From assembly GCF_028583425.1 (NCBI RefSeq), contig NC_072805.1, positions 17,928,001 to 17,992,000 of the forward strand: a stretch of 64,000 nt of DNA, written 5' to 3'. The stretch comes from Eublepharis macularius (taxonomy: Eukaryota > Chordata > Lepidosauria > Squamata > Eublepharidae). This document shows, piece after piece, positions 37,701 through 49,700 of this stretch. Positions within the stretch are counted from its first letter, which is position 1; each line of letters opens with the position of its first letter. The notes beneath the pieces were generated by a model. That model was not told the DNA's origin. It did not search any database and saw nothing but the letters and a program-made list of their open reading frames with translations. The translations under genes and the position numbers were made by a program.

Positions 37701-40700
37701 GTTCGGAATTCAGATTAAAATATCAAATTTTGGCTGATTTGGTAAAATCCAGGTATTCTGAATCAAAAACGAGGTATCTCGAATTTTTACTGAATTTTCA
37801 AAGCAAGGTTGGCCTTGATTAGTATGTGGATGGGAGACCACCAGGAGAGTAGAGGGTTCCTATGCAAAGGCAGGCAATGGAAGACCACCTCTGAACGTCT
37901 CTTGTCTTGAAAGCCCTACAGGGGCCACGATTCACCATCGCTGGGAAAAGCACCAAAAGAACCCCAACCAAAAGAGCATACAATTCACAAGGCATTTTCT
38001 TACAGGGACAGCAACAAGAGTAAGAGAGGATGAAATCCAAATCAGAACTTCAAAACCATACTGTTTTTATCTGTCTTCCCAGCAAAAGCTGTAGGCCAGA
38101 TCAGTGACAGACTAAAACACTAAAGCAAGCCACTTGAATATCTGGAAAAACATTTCAACTCTAACCAAATGTTTGGTCTTGTTTGCTGAAAAGATCAAAA
38201 CTATACTTAGAATCATCTTTCATGGTTAACCACTTTGTGAGGTGCATGTGTTACAAGCAGCTAATTTTGTCTGCTGCCTCAGTGCCAAAAGGAAACCAGA
38301 ATATCTAATACACTCAACATGCTGGTCCCTGTATAAAACAAACAAGGAGCCTGGGGCAACTAGACTTCTACCAAACAAACTGGGTGAATTTCAGAGTGGG
38401 TGCTGGAACGGAACTGCCACATCCAGGCTCTATTTCCACATCAGATTCAAAGATCAAATGAAATAAGCTTCAAATTGATGTATATGAGAAACAACCCATA
38501 CAGTAACATACAAGCACACTCTCTAAGATGGATTTTAAAGTGTTGTAGACACAGATTTTGTAATCTCTACATTTCAGATCACTGGAAGTAAATATTAACT
38601 TCATCTAGCTAAGGGAAAAGCTAGTAGTAACTGAATGAAACGATGAGCATCAAAAAAGAATACCGTTTCGTAAGATCACATCAAGCTGGACACTGAATAG
38701 GTGTCAAGCATTCCTCAAGTCAAAGCCTTGAATTATGCATGAAAAATAATTGGGAGCAAGAACAGACTGCAGTACTAGCATAATGTATACGTAAAGTGCT
38801 GTCAAGTCACATCCAGTGTACAGCAACCCTGTCGAGTTTTCAAGGCAAGGAATAAACAGAGTTGGTTTGCCACTACCCGGCTTCTAGACAGCAACCCTGG
38901 ACTTGCCAGATGGTCTCCCATCCAAGTTCTACAGGGACAACCGCGCTTAGCAGATGAGATGAGATCGAGCTAGCCTGAGCCATCCAGGTCAGGGCACTAG
39001 CATAATATGGATCCAGAATCTCTTCCCTCACTGGAAATAGGCTTCTGTGTTTTGTACTGGAAAAAGGTTCTGGAAATTCACCAGGGCAGCCCCAAGAACA
39101 CTGCATGTGTGTTTCAGTGTCAGCGAATGTCAACTAGTCAATCTACAAGGGAACCTTACTCTAGACACAGTATCTGTTTGTTTTTTAGAAACAGAAGTAT
39201 TTATTGTATGTAGCCAAAAGACATTACTAACAGATGTAGTGAGTTAAAGGGGGGAGGGGGGAGGAAACAGTAAATCATAAATATTAGCACTAAAACAACT
39301 AGGGCCGTTTCCAGACGGCCCCCCGCCTCGCGAAACGTCGCGCGTCGTCGCGCGTCGTTGCGCAGAAAACGCGAAATATCGCGTTTTCTCGCGCGAGTTT
39401 TGCGCGACGTCGCGCAAAACTCGCGCGAGAAAACGCGATATTTCGCGTTTTCTGCGCAACGACGCGCAACGACGCGCGACGTTTCGCGAGGCGGGGGGCC
39501 GTCTGGAAACGGCCTAGGTCTGAAAATTCTTATATTAAAACATGACAACTATCAGAGAAGACTCTGTCTCATATTTCCCTAGTTGCCAAAGCAAACAGCT
39601 ACACTGGTCTGATACAAAAGGTTAACATCTGAAATAAGGGATACCAGCTTTGCTGCTTCCTAGGAAGAGTTTAAGCCCTTCAAAACTGCCACAAGAAATT
39701 TGGTTCTAGGTTCTGTGGAGAGTAGACAGAACAGAATGTAATGGGGTAAATCCTCCAGAACCAGAGCACTGCATATACAAAAGCGTGATGCAAATGGTTT
39801 TGGGGAATAGTGGCCAGCAAACAGATCTACTGGCATAGTCTGAAGTGAGACAGATGTGCTATTCGGAGATTATAAAGAGTGATGCTGGTCAGATAGGAGA
39901 CCCTTTAAATAGTTTGTACCGAGGTGAACATTTGAAGCTGAGATTGTCTAGCTGAATCTTCATCATACTTGAACACCTGGTCACGAATATTGGTGCTGGC
40001 AGGAGGGAATCACCCGAGATGCAATCATCTGGGAATCATCTGAAACAGCATATCAGTGTTTGCTTCCTCTACTAAGATGACAATCATGTCCTTCCAGCAC
40101 CAGACAGACATAAATTATACCTAATGCGCTTGCTAAGAGCACTGTCCTTCAGAAGAGAAAACACAAGCAGGAAAAGGGTGGCAGCAGCATAGTGGCAAAT
40201 ATTTCTCTTATAGATGCTGTGACCTAAAAGGAATGGCACAAAGGGCTTCAGGGGCAAATTAGTCTATGATGGGATGGACGGACGGGCACACGCGCACGCG
40301 CACACACGCACGCAGTGTATCAAGATGGCTTGGCACTGAGGAATGTCGAACAGGTAACTAAGTATTAGAAACGTTTAATTTGAGAAAGTGGATTGATGCC
40401 TTTACATTTGAAATATTGCTTCTGCCCTTTGTGCAGAGCTTAAATAAAATCTTCATGGACCAGAAGGCAGTTTTTCCATTTTAATAACAACAACGACATT
40501 CAATTTATATACCAGCCTTCAGGACAACTTAACATCCACTCAGAGCGGTTTACAAAGTGTGTTATTATCATCTTCACAACAATCACCCTGTGCGGTGGGT
40601 GGGGCTGAGAAAGCTCTGAGAGAGCTGTGACTGACCCAAGGCCACCCAGCTGGCTTCAAGCGCAGGAGTGGAGAATCAAATCCTGTTCTCCAGATTAGAG

Positions 40701-43700
40701 TCCTGCCACTCCTAACCACTACACCAAACTGACTCTCTGTATAAACTAACACAGAAGCAGAGACTTAAGCAATTTTTTCCCTCTTGAACTCAGCTTTTTC
40801 CCCAGAAGTCATGGGAAATCACTCCCTTGTGATGGTTAATCATCATAAGCTTTATTGCGAAAGCTCAATGCCTTAGTGATTTACATCAATAACATCAAGA
40901 TTAAAATATAACCGTTAACCAAGAGGGCAAGTTTTAGAAAACCACATTCCATGAGACATTTGCTCTCCAAAACACCTCTAAATTACATTTAGGATTAGGA
41001 GAACAGGGATAGCATGTGCGGATTGTGCTGAAGATCACATTGTCAACAAATACTGCTGCAGACATCTAGGCAGGGCTTTTTTTCAGCTGGAACGCGGTTC
41101 TGGAACCTCTTGAAAATGGTCACGTGGCCAGTGGCCCCACCCCCTGATCTCCAGACAGAGGGGAGTTTAAATTGCCCTCCATGCCGCTCCAGAGGGCAAT
41201 CTAAACTCCCCTCTGTCTGGAGATCAGGGGACAGGGCCACCAGCCATGTGACCATTTTCACGGAGGGCGATTTAAACTTTTAAAAACTCCTCCCTTGTTC
41301 CAGCTGACCCAAAGTGATGTCATTGGCCCTGGGAGCATGCGTGCACGTTGCGCGTGCACATGTGGTACCAGGGACACCACCTTCTGCCAAGAGTTGCCCT
41401 CTGTGCTGGCAGCCCACTGAGTTCCACCACCTCTTTTCCCAGAAAAAAAGCCCTGCACCTAGGTATACCTCACCAGAAAATTAAGGCCAAGCAGCAGCAA
41501 GCATCAGAGCATACAAATATCCATGAAATGTAGTGTGGTTTAAAGTACATTAGGGGCATGTGGTACTGAATGCTTTTACAGCTTATACTTCCCTCCCACA
41601 GCTGCCTCTCCCCAGCTGTTTTGCTTTCATCAGGGTACCTAGACCAAAACCTGAAGAAAAAAAAAACGAAAGAAACTGCTTTGAGGGAAGGAGTATAGAC
41701 AAGATAAGATTCACACCCAAACCACATGGTTTTAAATCCATCTACGAATTTCCAAATCTGGTCACAGTACCAAAAGAAAAAGCCAATTTGATCTTTTTGT
41801 TGTAGCCATAAATGAAGGAGCATTCAATAAGCAGAGCATAAACCAATGAGTCAACTCTGATCCCAAAGCACAATGTTATGCATTTGGTTAAAGCCACTTA
41901 GGAATGGGCAGCCAAGAAAAAAATGAAAGAAAAGTAGCACAGATATAAAATAACTACGCAGGTTGTCTTTAGTAAGTACATTCTTAAGAGTTCTGCACTA
42001 ATAGGAGTGTATGATTAATATGAACACAAACTTTAATGTGAAATCAGCAATATTTTAATGAAACGTGATTTCAAGTTACACTAACCTGCCTTATCTAATG
42101 GCATCAGATCAGATCTTCATCTCTATGGGTTATGCTCCAATATAGGGGTGTGCAAAAAAATAATTGGGGGTTTCCCACTGTGGAAAACCCAAAGCAGAAA
42201 ATAAGGCAGAAATAAGGGATTCCCGAAGCGGCTAGCCCTTGTTTGACCCGCTTCAGTGTGCTCTGTAAAGATTCAGAGCACATCAACAAACTACCCCCTG
42301 CCACTTATTTCACCTGATGGGAGGGGGAGGAGGAGGTTCAAACCCAGCCAGAACAGATCAGCTGCTTGGCAGGGTTTGCAGCAGGCCCTTTAAACTCCAT
42401 CTGGGTTGTGAGGGAACCCCCCCCCACGACCCAGGTGAAGCACAGAAGGGCCCTTTCACCGCTCCTTGCAATGCAAACAGCGGCGAAAAGCGCCCCCCCC
42501 CCCCGCACAACCCAGGTGGAGTTTAAAGGGCCTTTTCGCTGCGGCCGTCGGTGTGGTTTAAATGTCCCTTTTCCTGCCGCTGTGCAGCAGCATGAAAAGG
42601 GGCATTTAAAACCGTGTCCCAAAGCAATATGAATCACTTCAGGAAGCTTATTTATTCATTCATTCATTCCATTTATATTCCGCCCTCCCCACACCAGCAG
42701 GCTCAGGGCAGATTACAACCATATACAATTAAAACACATTAAATAATTGATACCAGTTAAAACCATAAAACAGTCAAAGTTACACAGTTAAAAATACATA
42801 TATATACATAATCATAATGGCACAGCAACCAACTGACCGACCTTCACCCATCTCTAGAGCATCATACTGGGAACTGTTTGCTAGATGGAGGTACTGCTAG
42901 TAGGGAGGGCATATTCTGCAATCTACCGGCCAGGGGGCTCCGCCTAGCACCGCCCATACACCTGGTGGAACAGCTCTGTCTTGCAGGCCCGGCGAAAGGA
43001 TAACCAATCCTGCTGGGCCCTGGTCTCATTACAGAGCGTTCCACCAGGCTGGGGCCAGGATCGAGAAGGCCCTGGCCCTGGTCAATGCCAGGCGGGCCTC
43101 CCTGGGGCCAGGGAGATGTTCATCACTAGAGCGAAGAACCCTCTGGGGTTCATATGGGGAGAGGTGGTCCCGCAGAAAAGGGGCATTTAAAACCCTGTGT
43201 CCCCAAGCTTCCCAAAGCAATATGAATCACTTCAGGAAGCTTAGATTTGAGGTTTCCAAATCGGGCCCAGGATGCAGGGTCCGAACTGGAAATCCTGAAT
43301 CTTTGCGAATCAGGTCCAATTCAGGTGTTTTACCCGAATCAGAAACACGATTCACACATCCCTACTCCAATATGCTATAAACTCCCCAAAAGTTTCAATG
43401 TTGTCAGCTCCTGTCTTCCAGAGACTTCAGAAAAGAAATTTGGTATTCAAAATTCTCCTAAAGCTGTTGCATGAAAAGTACAAGAGCTTTTGAATGATGA
43501 AGCGCTGATTTGTCCGAGTTTTTCTTTCCTTTCACCTGAAAATGTCCTACTGTTTTTATACAAAATGTGCAAGCATGCCCTCCTCTTATTACTAGACAAA
43601 AATGAAAAGCCAATCTGCTCTTGACACCCATGTTCCAGACCCAACTTAAAGCAACAAACAGCACATTGCCTAATTTGGATCCTACCTACTCATAGCTAGA

Positions 43701-46700
43701 ACAGGATCTACTGTCACGTGGTTATATTTCAAGAAGTTTTATAAGGATGCTATATAGGGTGAGACTGGTTTAAGGCCTTCTGTGGAAGAAGCCAGTTTCA
43801 TTACGAATGCAATGGTAGAATATGCTTTTATTAAGTGTGCTGTAACACTACTTTAGCTTATGCAAACAATTTGAAGCTCCTGTACAAGACTTAATTAGAT
43901 CAGGTTGATGTCAGAAATGAGCCCTGCTCCATCCAAGAGTCAAGCCTTATTGAAACTGTATCAGCACCAGATTTTAAATAAGCCTAAGAAGGCACCAGCC
44001 CTTTCAAAAAGAAAGAATATCCTAGCCGTGCATTTGGGACTTTCTAGAAATCCACAAAGACAGAAAAGGAAACAGAAACAGAAACCTCATCACTTTAGCA
44101 CACTTTTGGTCTACAGTACTGTGACCTAAATATGGAAACAAAGTAATACCATTTTGATTCTTTGATACAAATTGATTTCCACACATTTTTGTAAGGAACC
44201 CGTGTCTCCTTAAAGACTTTGCTGAGGTTTCTTGAAAAGATCAGTCATGTCAGACAGACCTGTTTGAAATGCAGCCAATCTGATTGGCCCTCTACTACAA
44301 TGGACAGAAACATGGGGACGCTGGAAAAATTATACAGGAGCCCATGAGTGGCTTAAACATGCATTTCAGCAAGAGCTTTTGAGAGTCAGAACTCACTTTC
44401 TCAGATGCACAGAAACGTCCATCCATCAAGCTGGGTTAAATACTCAGAAGAAACAGTGGAGGAGGTGGTACAAAAAGAAGCCACTGTAAAACAAGACCTA
44501 GGCCCTTTTCACACGGCCAGGTGCCCGGAAGATCGGGCGAAGCTCACCCCATAAAAACTTCTCAGCATGATCCCGTTTAATGGCCCTTTTTCTGACGTCA
44601 TCGGGCCATTAAAGGGGATCGTGCTGGGAGATTGTGCTAGGAAGACGCTTCATGCTGAGAGTATGCGCCATCTCCCGGGGCGCATGTGAAAACGGCCCCA
44701 ATCAAAAGAGAAATCAGTTCACCTACAGCAGGTGTGAGTCACTTAACCAACAGAATCATCATCAAATCCAATGCAGGAAGAAACAAGACAGCTTAACAAA
44801 GAAACAACTATAAGGGGTAGGATAGGTGGTATCTTTGCATCTATAGCGAGTTAGGAATCCAAAGTCTCTTAAGCCCTCAGGTGGGGGGAGTGCTAGATGT
44901 GTTACCGACCGCGGTCTTCATTTGGGGCAACAGGTAAATTTCAACAGGCCTGGCCAATGCACCATATGAGCTTTGTGTGAACCCTAAAATATGTTCCGGC
45001 AACACCACGAGGCTAGAAAGCCTTAAAAAGCCACCATTGTAGCACATGTTTTAGGTTGACTATTGTGCAACTGTTGCTGATATCCTAGAAAAAGCACAAC
45101 AGTAAGGAAAGAGAAGGAAATCACAGTAAGGTAGTGGCATGGCGGAAGTACAGTTTGATTCATTCATGTATTTTGAATAGGGTGGAGTTACGTGGCTTGT
45201 GGTTTCCCATCCGCACCACCATTCCAAACATGGGCATGACCAACTGACTTGTATGCAACAGAGAGGTTTTGCAGCTGAGAAAGGTACTGATGGTGGGGGA
45301 GATAATCTCCGCCCAATTACACACATGCATAAAAAAAACACAATTAGGTTGACTGATGTGCTACGGCCACACCCAGAGCCCCAAGGCAGGCCATCACTAT
45401 AACCAGCCTCCAGGCATAATCACTGCCTGCCAAGCAGCAGCCTTAAGGGATGGCCAGACTGAGAACCACTTAGGAAGCGCCAAAGACACAGGCAGAATGG
45501 ACTGAGCCGATAATGGACAATTTCTTATTACTGTTAAGTTCATAAAGTGATTCTGGCCATTCAAGGACTCGGCGAAGGCCAAGAACTAATCACAGTGGGG
45601 GGTGGGTCTGCTTTCACGCCAGCAGATGAGCCGGGTGGCGTTGTTCACATGCAAGAGTTTGCTTATAGCAGGAGAACATGTGCTGTGCTATATATGTGTG
45701 ACAGAACGTATTTATTTGCACTCCTTTCTCACTTGGCAAATTACAGTTTACATCAATAAAGCTGGAACGTTCAATAAACAATACAACAGGAAGCAGATTA
45801 AAAACCTAGAGTACGAGAGGAGAGCAAGAAACCAAAATGACAACATAATTGATTGTACTGCATCTGTTGCAATGTGAACTGGTACCTTCAATTCAGAGTG
45901 AGAGCTGGTTTTACTTTTTATCTGTTCTGATTGTTTGAAATTCAACAAAGGCTTAAAAGCCTCAGAGCAACTTTTAAAAATACCGTTTACTAATTCTTGC
46001 TCTGCAGCAACAGAAAAGTTGTGTGATTTGGCTTAAGAACAAAAAAAATTAAGAGCATCTGCTGTTTACTTTTAAAGGGGTCCACTAACTCAATATCCAG
46101 TCCGCGTTTGCCAGGATCTCTTCAAGCAGCTACACATCACCTAAGCATGAAACGGAAACCTAATACTTCTCCCCGTTACAACAATCAGGCATAATTTCAG
46201 GTGTCAATAAAACACTGAAGGGTGTTGTTTTCAGGGTCCCCGTTCAATACGATACTGCACCGTATGACAATACAGTTATTTGCGGTACCAGGAAAACACT
46301 GAAATTAGTAACATCTTAAGCTCCTAGGTAGACAGTGTGTTCCAAAACATAGTTTGCTGACGAATGCTGCCAACAATCCTTTGACCATTCAGCCACCTGA
46401 GCTTAACACTCATGGCCCTCTCCAGCTTTGGGGGGCTCTTTGCAGGTCCCATTTCCCAGCACAGTGTCAGCAGACTGATTCTGCTTGGAGCACCAGCCAG
46501 CAGGAGAAACGGCAAGTGTTCCTTCCCATAGATGCCATGACTTGCTCACTTGGGTTAGGCATGGAACGCACCCACACCTGCCACTACTGCACAACGCAAG
46601 ATGGCAGCTGCTGCCCCATATTGGGCTAGAGATTGCTGGTGGCTCCTTCCGATGCTCTTGGACCTCAGCAGCTGCCCAGCGATGCTGATCTCTGATGCCC

Positions 46701-49700
46701 GTCTCAGTAGCATATAACCGGCCCAAACTTAAGACCCTTACTGCTGTATTTTAGTAATGGGTGTGGAAAGCGAAAGGCTATGATGCACTCTTTGGTGTAA
46801 ATATAGGGCTCTGCATCTGTACGTACTTCCACTCACTTCTTCCTGCTCTACTGCAGTGGAATTGGATAGTCTAGGGGTGCTGCTGAACTCTTTTTGATTT
46901 TGCTACTACAGACTAACACGGCAAACTCCTTTGAACCTTTACACAAGCAAACTGATCCCCACACCAAAAGGAGCTGCCTGCAAAGGAGTTGTTTACATCC
47001 CCCCTCTCCTCCTCCCCCCTCCCCTCCTCTATATTTGACCAGTTTCCTTCTGCCCCCCATGCATCTGATGAAGAGAACTGTGATTCTCGAAAGCTTATGC
47101 TACAATAAAATTGGTTAGTCTTAAAGGTGCTACTGGGCTCTTTTATTTTGCTACTACAGACTAACACGGCTAACTCCTCTGGATCTGCTCCTTAGGCCTC
47201 TTAGGAAGCTTAAGAAGTGGTTTCTGCCCATCACAACAGAAATAAGAGGAAGGTTCAGCCCCAGTAGGAAGCTGTTATTCTCCTTATCAAAGGATCTGCA
47301 AAAGGGTTTTTTTTTAAAAAAAGGGGTCTGACCCCATATCTGCAGATACTCTGATTGTCTTATCTCCATAGAGCTAGACTAGGGGTCAGCCCCTACTGCT
47401 TGGACTCTTTGAGGAAAACAAATAAGAAAGGAGACTTTAGTCTTGTTCATCTTCTTTAAAGACACTGATAAGCAAATCACCTGCAGCTCCATTAACTCAG
47501 CAAGTGTATTAATTTCCTCATTTTTCAAGTTCTTCAGACTTAGAATATCGCTATTCCAACCAAAGTTTGATTTCTCACAAGGCAAGAGTCTTTTCCCCTA
47601 TGTCACAGCACTGCTTTCTCTTTAATTCTGCTTTGTCCATTAGGTAATGTATGCTTGTACAATTAATTCTACAACTTTGTGAAGTGCTGCGTACACTGAT
47701 ACGAAACAAATAAAGCCACGTAGACTCCACTATCCCATCTTTCTTCTAAATAGTTTGCCAGGCATACACTGGAGTTTGCTTACATAAATTTAAGATAATT
47801 TTAAACACCATAAAAAACCCGAAAGTGTCAAGGTCTCTTCTTAGCCAATATGCGATGTAGGTTTTTGCATGGGAAAATTCCAAGTTTGCTAATCAGAAAA
47901 CATAAATTTTCCCAAATGCTGAATTAAGTATGTGTTTTATATATGCACATATTTTTCTGTCTACAGATATAACTTGGATTTTTGTTCTTCTGAGAAACCT
48001 ATGACGAAGATGTAGGAGAAATTGATGGATGTTACATGTGCCTAAATCTATTTTTCTGCACTGAATGTATAGGAGATTGTTCCTGCTTATACCCTTTAAA
48101 CAGATGCTTTCGTAGCTTTTCTGTTTCCCAACACAAAGGATAGAAACAAAGTTACGGTATAAAATAAAACAGGTTGAACTATCTAGCCAAAAATATCACC
48201 TCATAAATTCTCTCCGTGCCCTCCCAAAATGACTTATCATTGGCTGCTGAGGTACTTTTGCCATTTAGCTATCCAATATGAAGCCATTATTTACCAAGTT
48301 TTTGTCACATTTATAGCCTAACTGGACATGACAAGCAAAGCACAATGAGATCTACACTTTTTCTCCAAAAAAACCCACTTTAAAGCAGCCAGGTAAAGTT
48401 GCTAAATTGAATGGGGCGAGCGGTATTCAGTGACAGGTTGTTTAACCTCCTAGCCTGCACCATCTCCCCAACCTAAATCTCATTCTCAAGCTATTAGCCC
48501 AGCAGAAAAGGGGAAATGAGGCACCTAATACAACACACACCTCAGAACAGGACTAACAGCAACCTAGGGGCCAATTTAGCACCAGGAAACCACACAAGAG
48601 AAAAGATTCCTCTCCCCTTTCCTCAGAACCACTTCCCCAGTAAAATTATTAGCTCTTCACAGCAGCTTTGAAGTATACAAAACATTACTGATCCTGCACA
48701 GATCTCTGGGTCATGTTTACTTTGTCCCTAGGAAATCCACAAAAATATTCCACCCTTCCTCCAAGGAGCTTGGGGTGATGTTTATGGTTTTCCTCTCCTC
48801 CATGCGCCCCAGCAGCACCGAGTTCTGCAAAATGCCTTGAATCCAAGCTTTCCCAGGCCCTCTTAGACCAGCACACTAGCCACTATGCACTTGCACGCTA
48901 CACAACAATCCCACCACCATACTGTTATTCAGGAGTAACTACTCTCCATCCAAAATCACCAACATGAATCAGAACTCTCTGGTCTGTGGTGGATGGAGAA
49001 ACCAAAACTTTTTAACCACCCTATCAGAGTGCTGAAAAGTTGCGTTAGCAAATCTATATTTACTGCCGATATATTGTCGAAGGCTTTCACGGCCGGAGAA
49101 CGATGGTTGTTGTGGATTTTCTGGGCTGTATAGCCGTGGTCTTGGCATTGTCACTGTGACACAGATCTCAGTCTTTCGGTGCTACACCTCTGAAGATGCC
49201 AGCCACAGCTGCTGGCGAAACGTCAGGAACTACAAAGCCAAGACCACGGCTATACAGCCCGGAAAATCCACAACAACCATATATTTACTGTCCTTCACAA
49301 ACTTTATAATTGTATTGTATTTTATATAAACCAACTTTGTGAACCTTTTGTATCTAAAAAGTGCGACCGAAAATAATACTAATTCTTAATCTGAAGTCAC
49401 CTCCTCTTACCACTTTGTTATACACCCAAGCAGGGCTTTTTTTCTGGGAAAAGAGGTGGTGGAACTCAGTGGGTTGCCGTCAGAGAAAATGGTCACATGG
49501 CTGGTGGCCCCGCCCCCTGATCTCCAGACAGAGGGGAGTTTAGATTGCTAACTCGGTGTGCTCGGCGGCGTGGAGGACAATCTAAACTCCCCTCTGTCTG
49601 GAGATCAGGGGGCGGGGCCACCAGCCATGTGACCATTTTCAAGAGGTTTCGGAACTCCGTTCCCCCACGTTCCTGCTGAAAAAAAGCCCTGCACCCAAGC

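Noticed and set aside
39201..39582. Identical 52-residue segment in frames on both strands
   Set aside because: A direct consequence of the near-perfect palindrome, not a gene pair.
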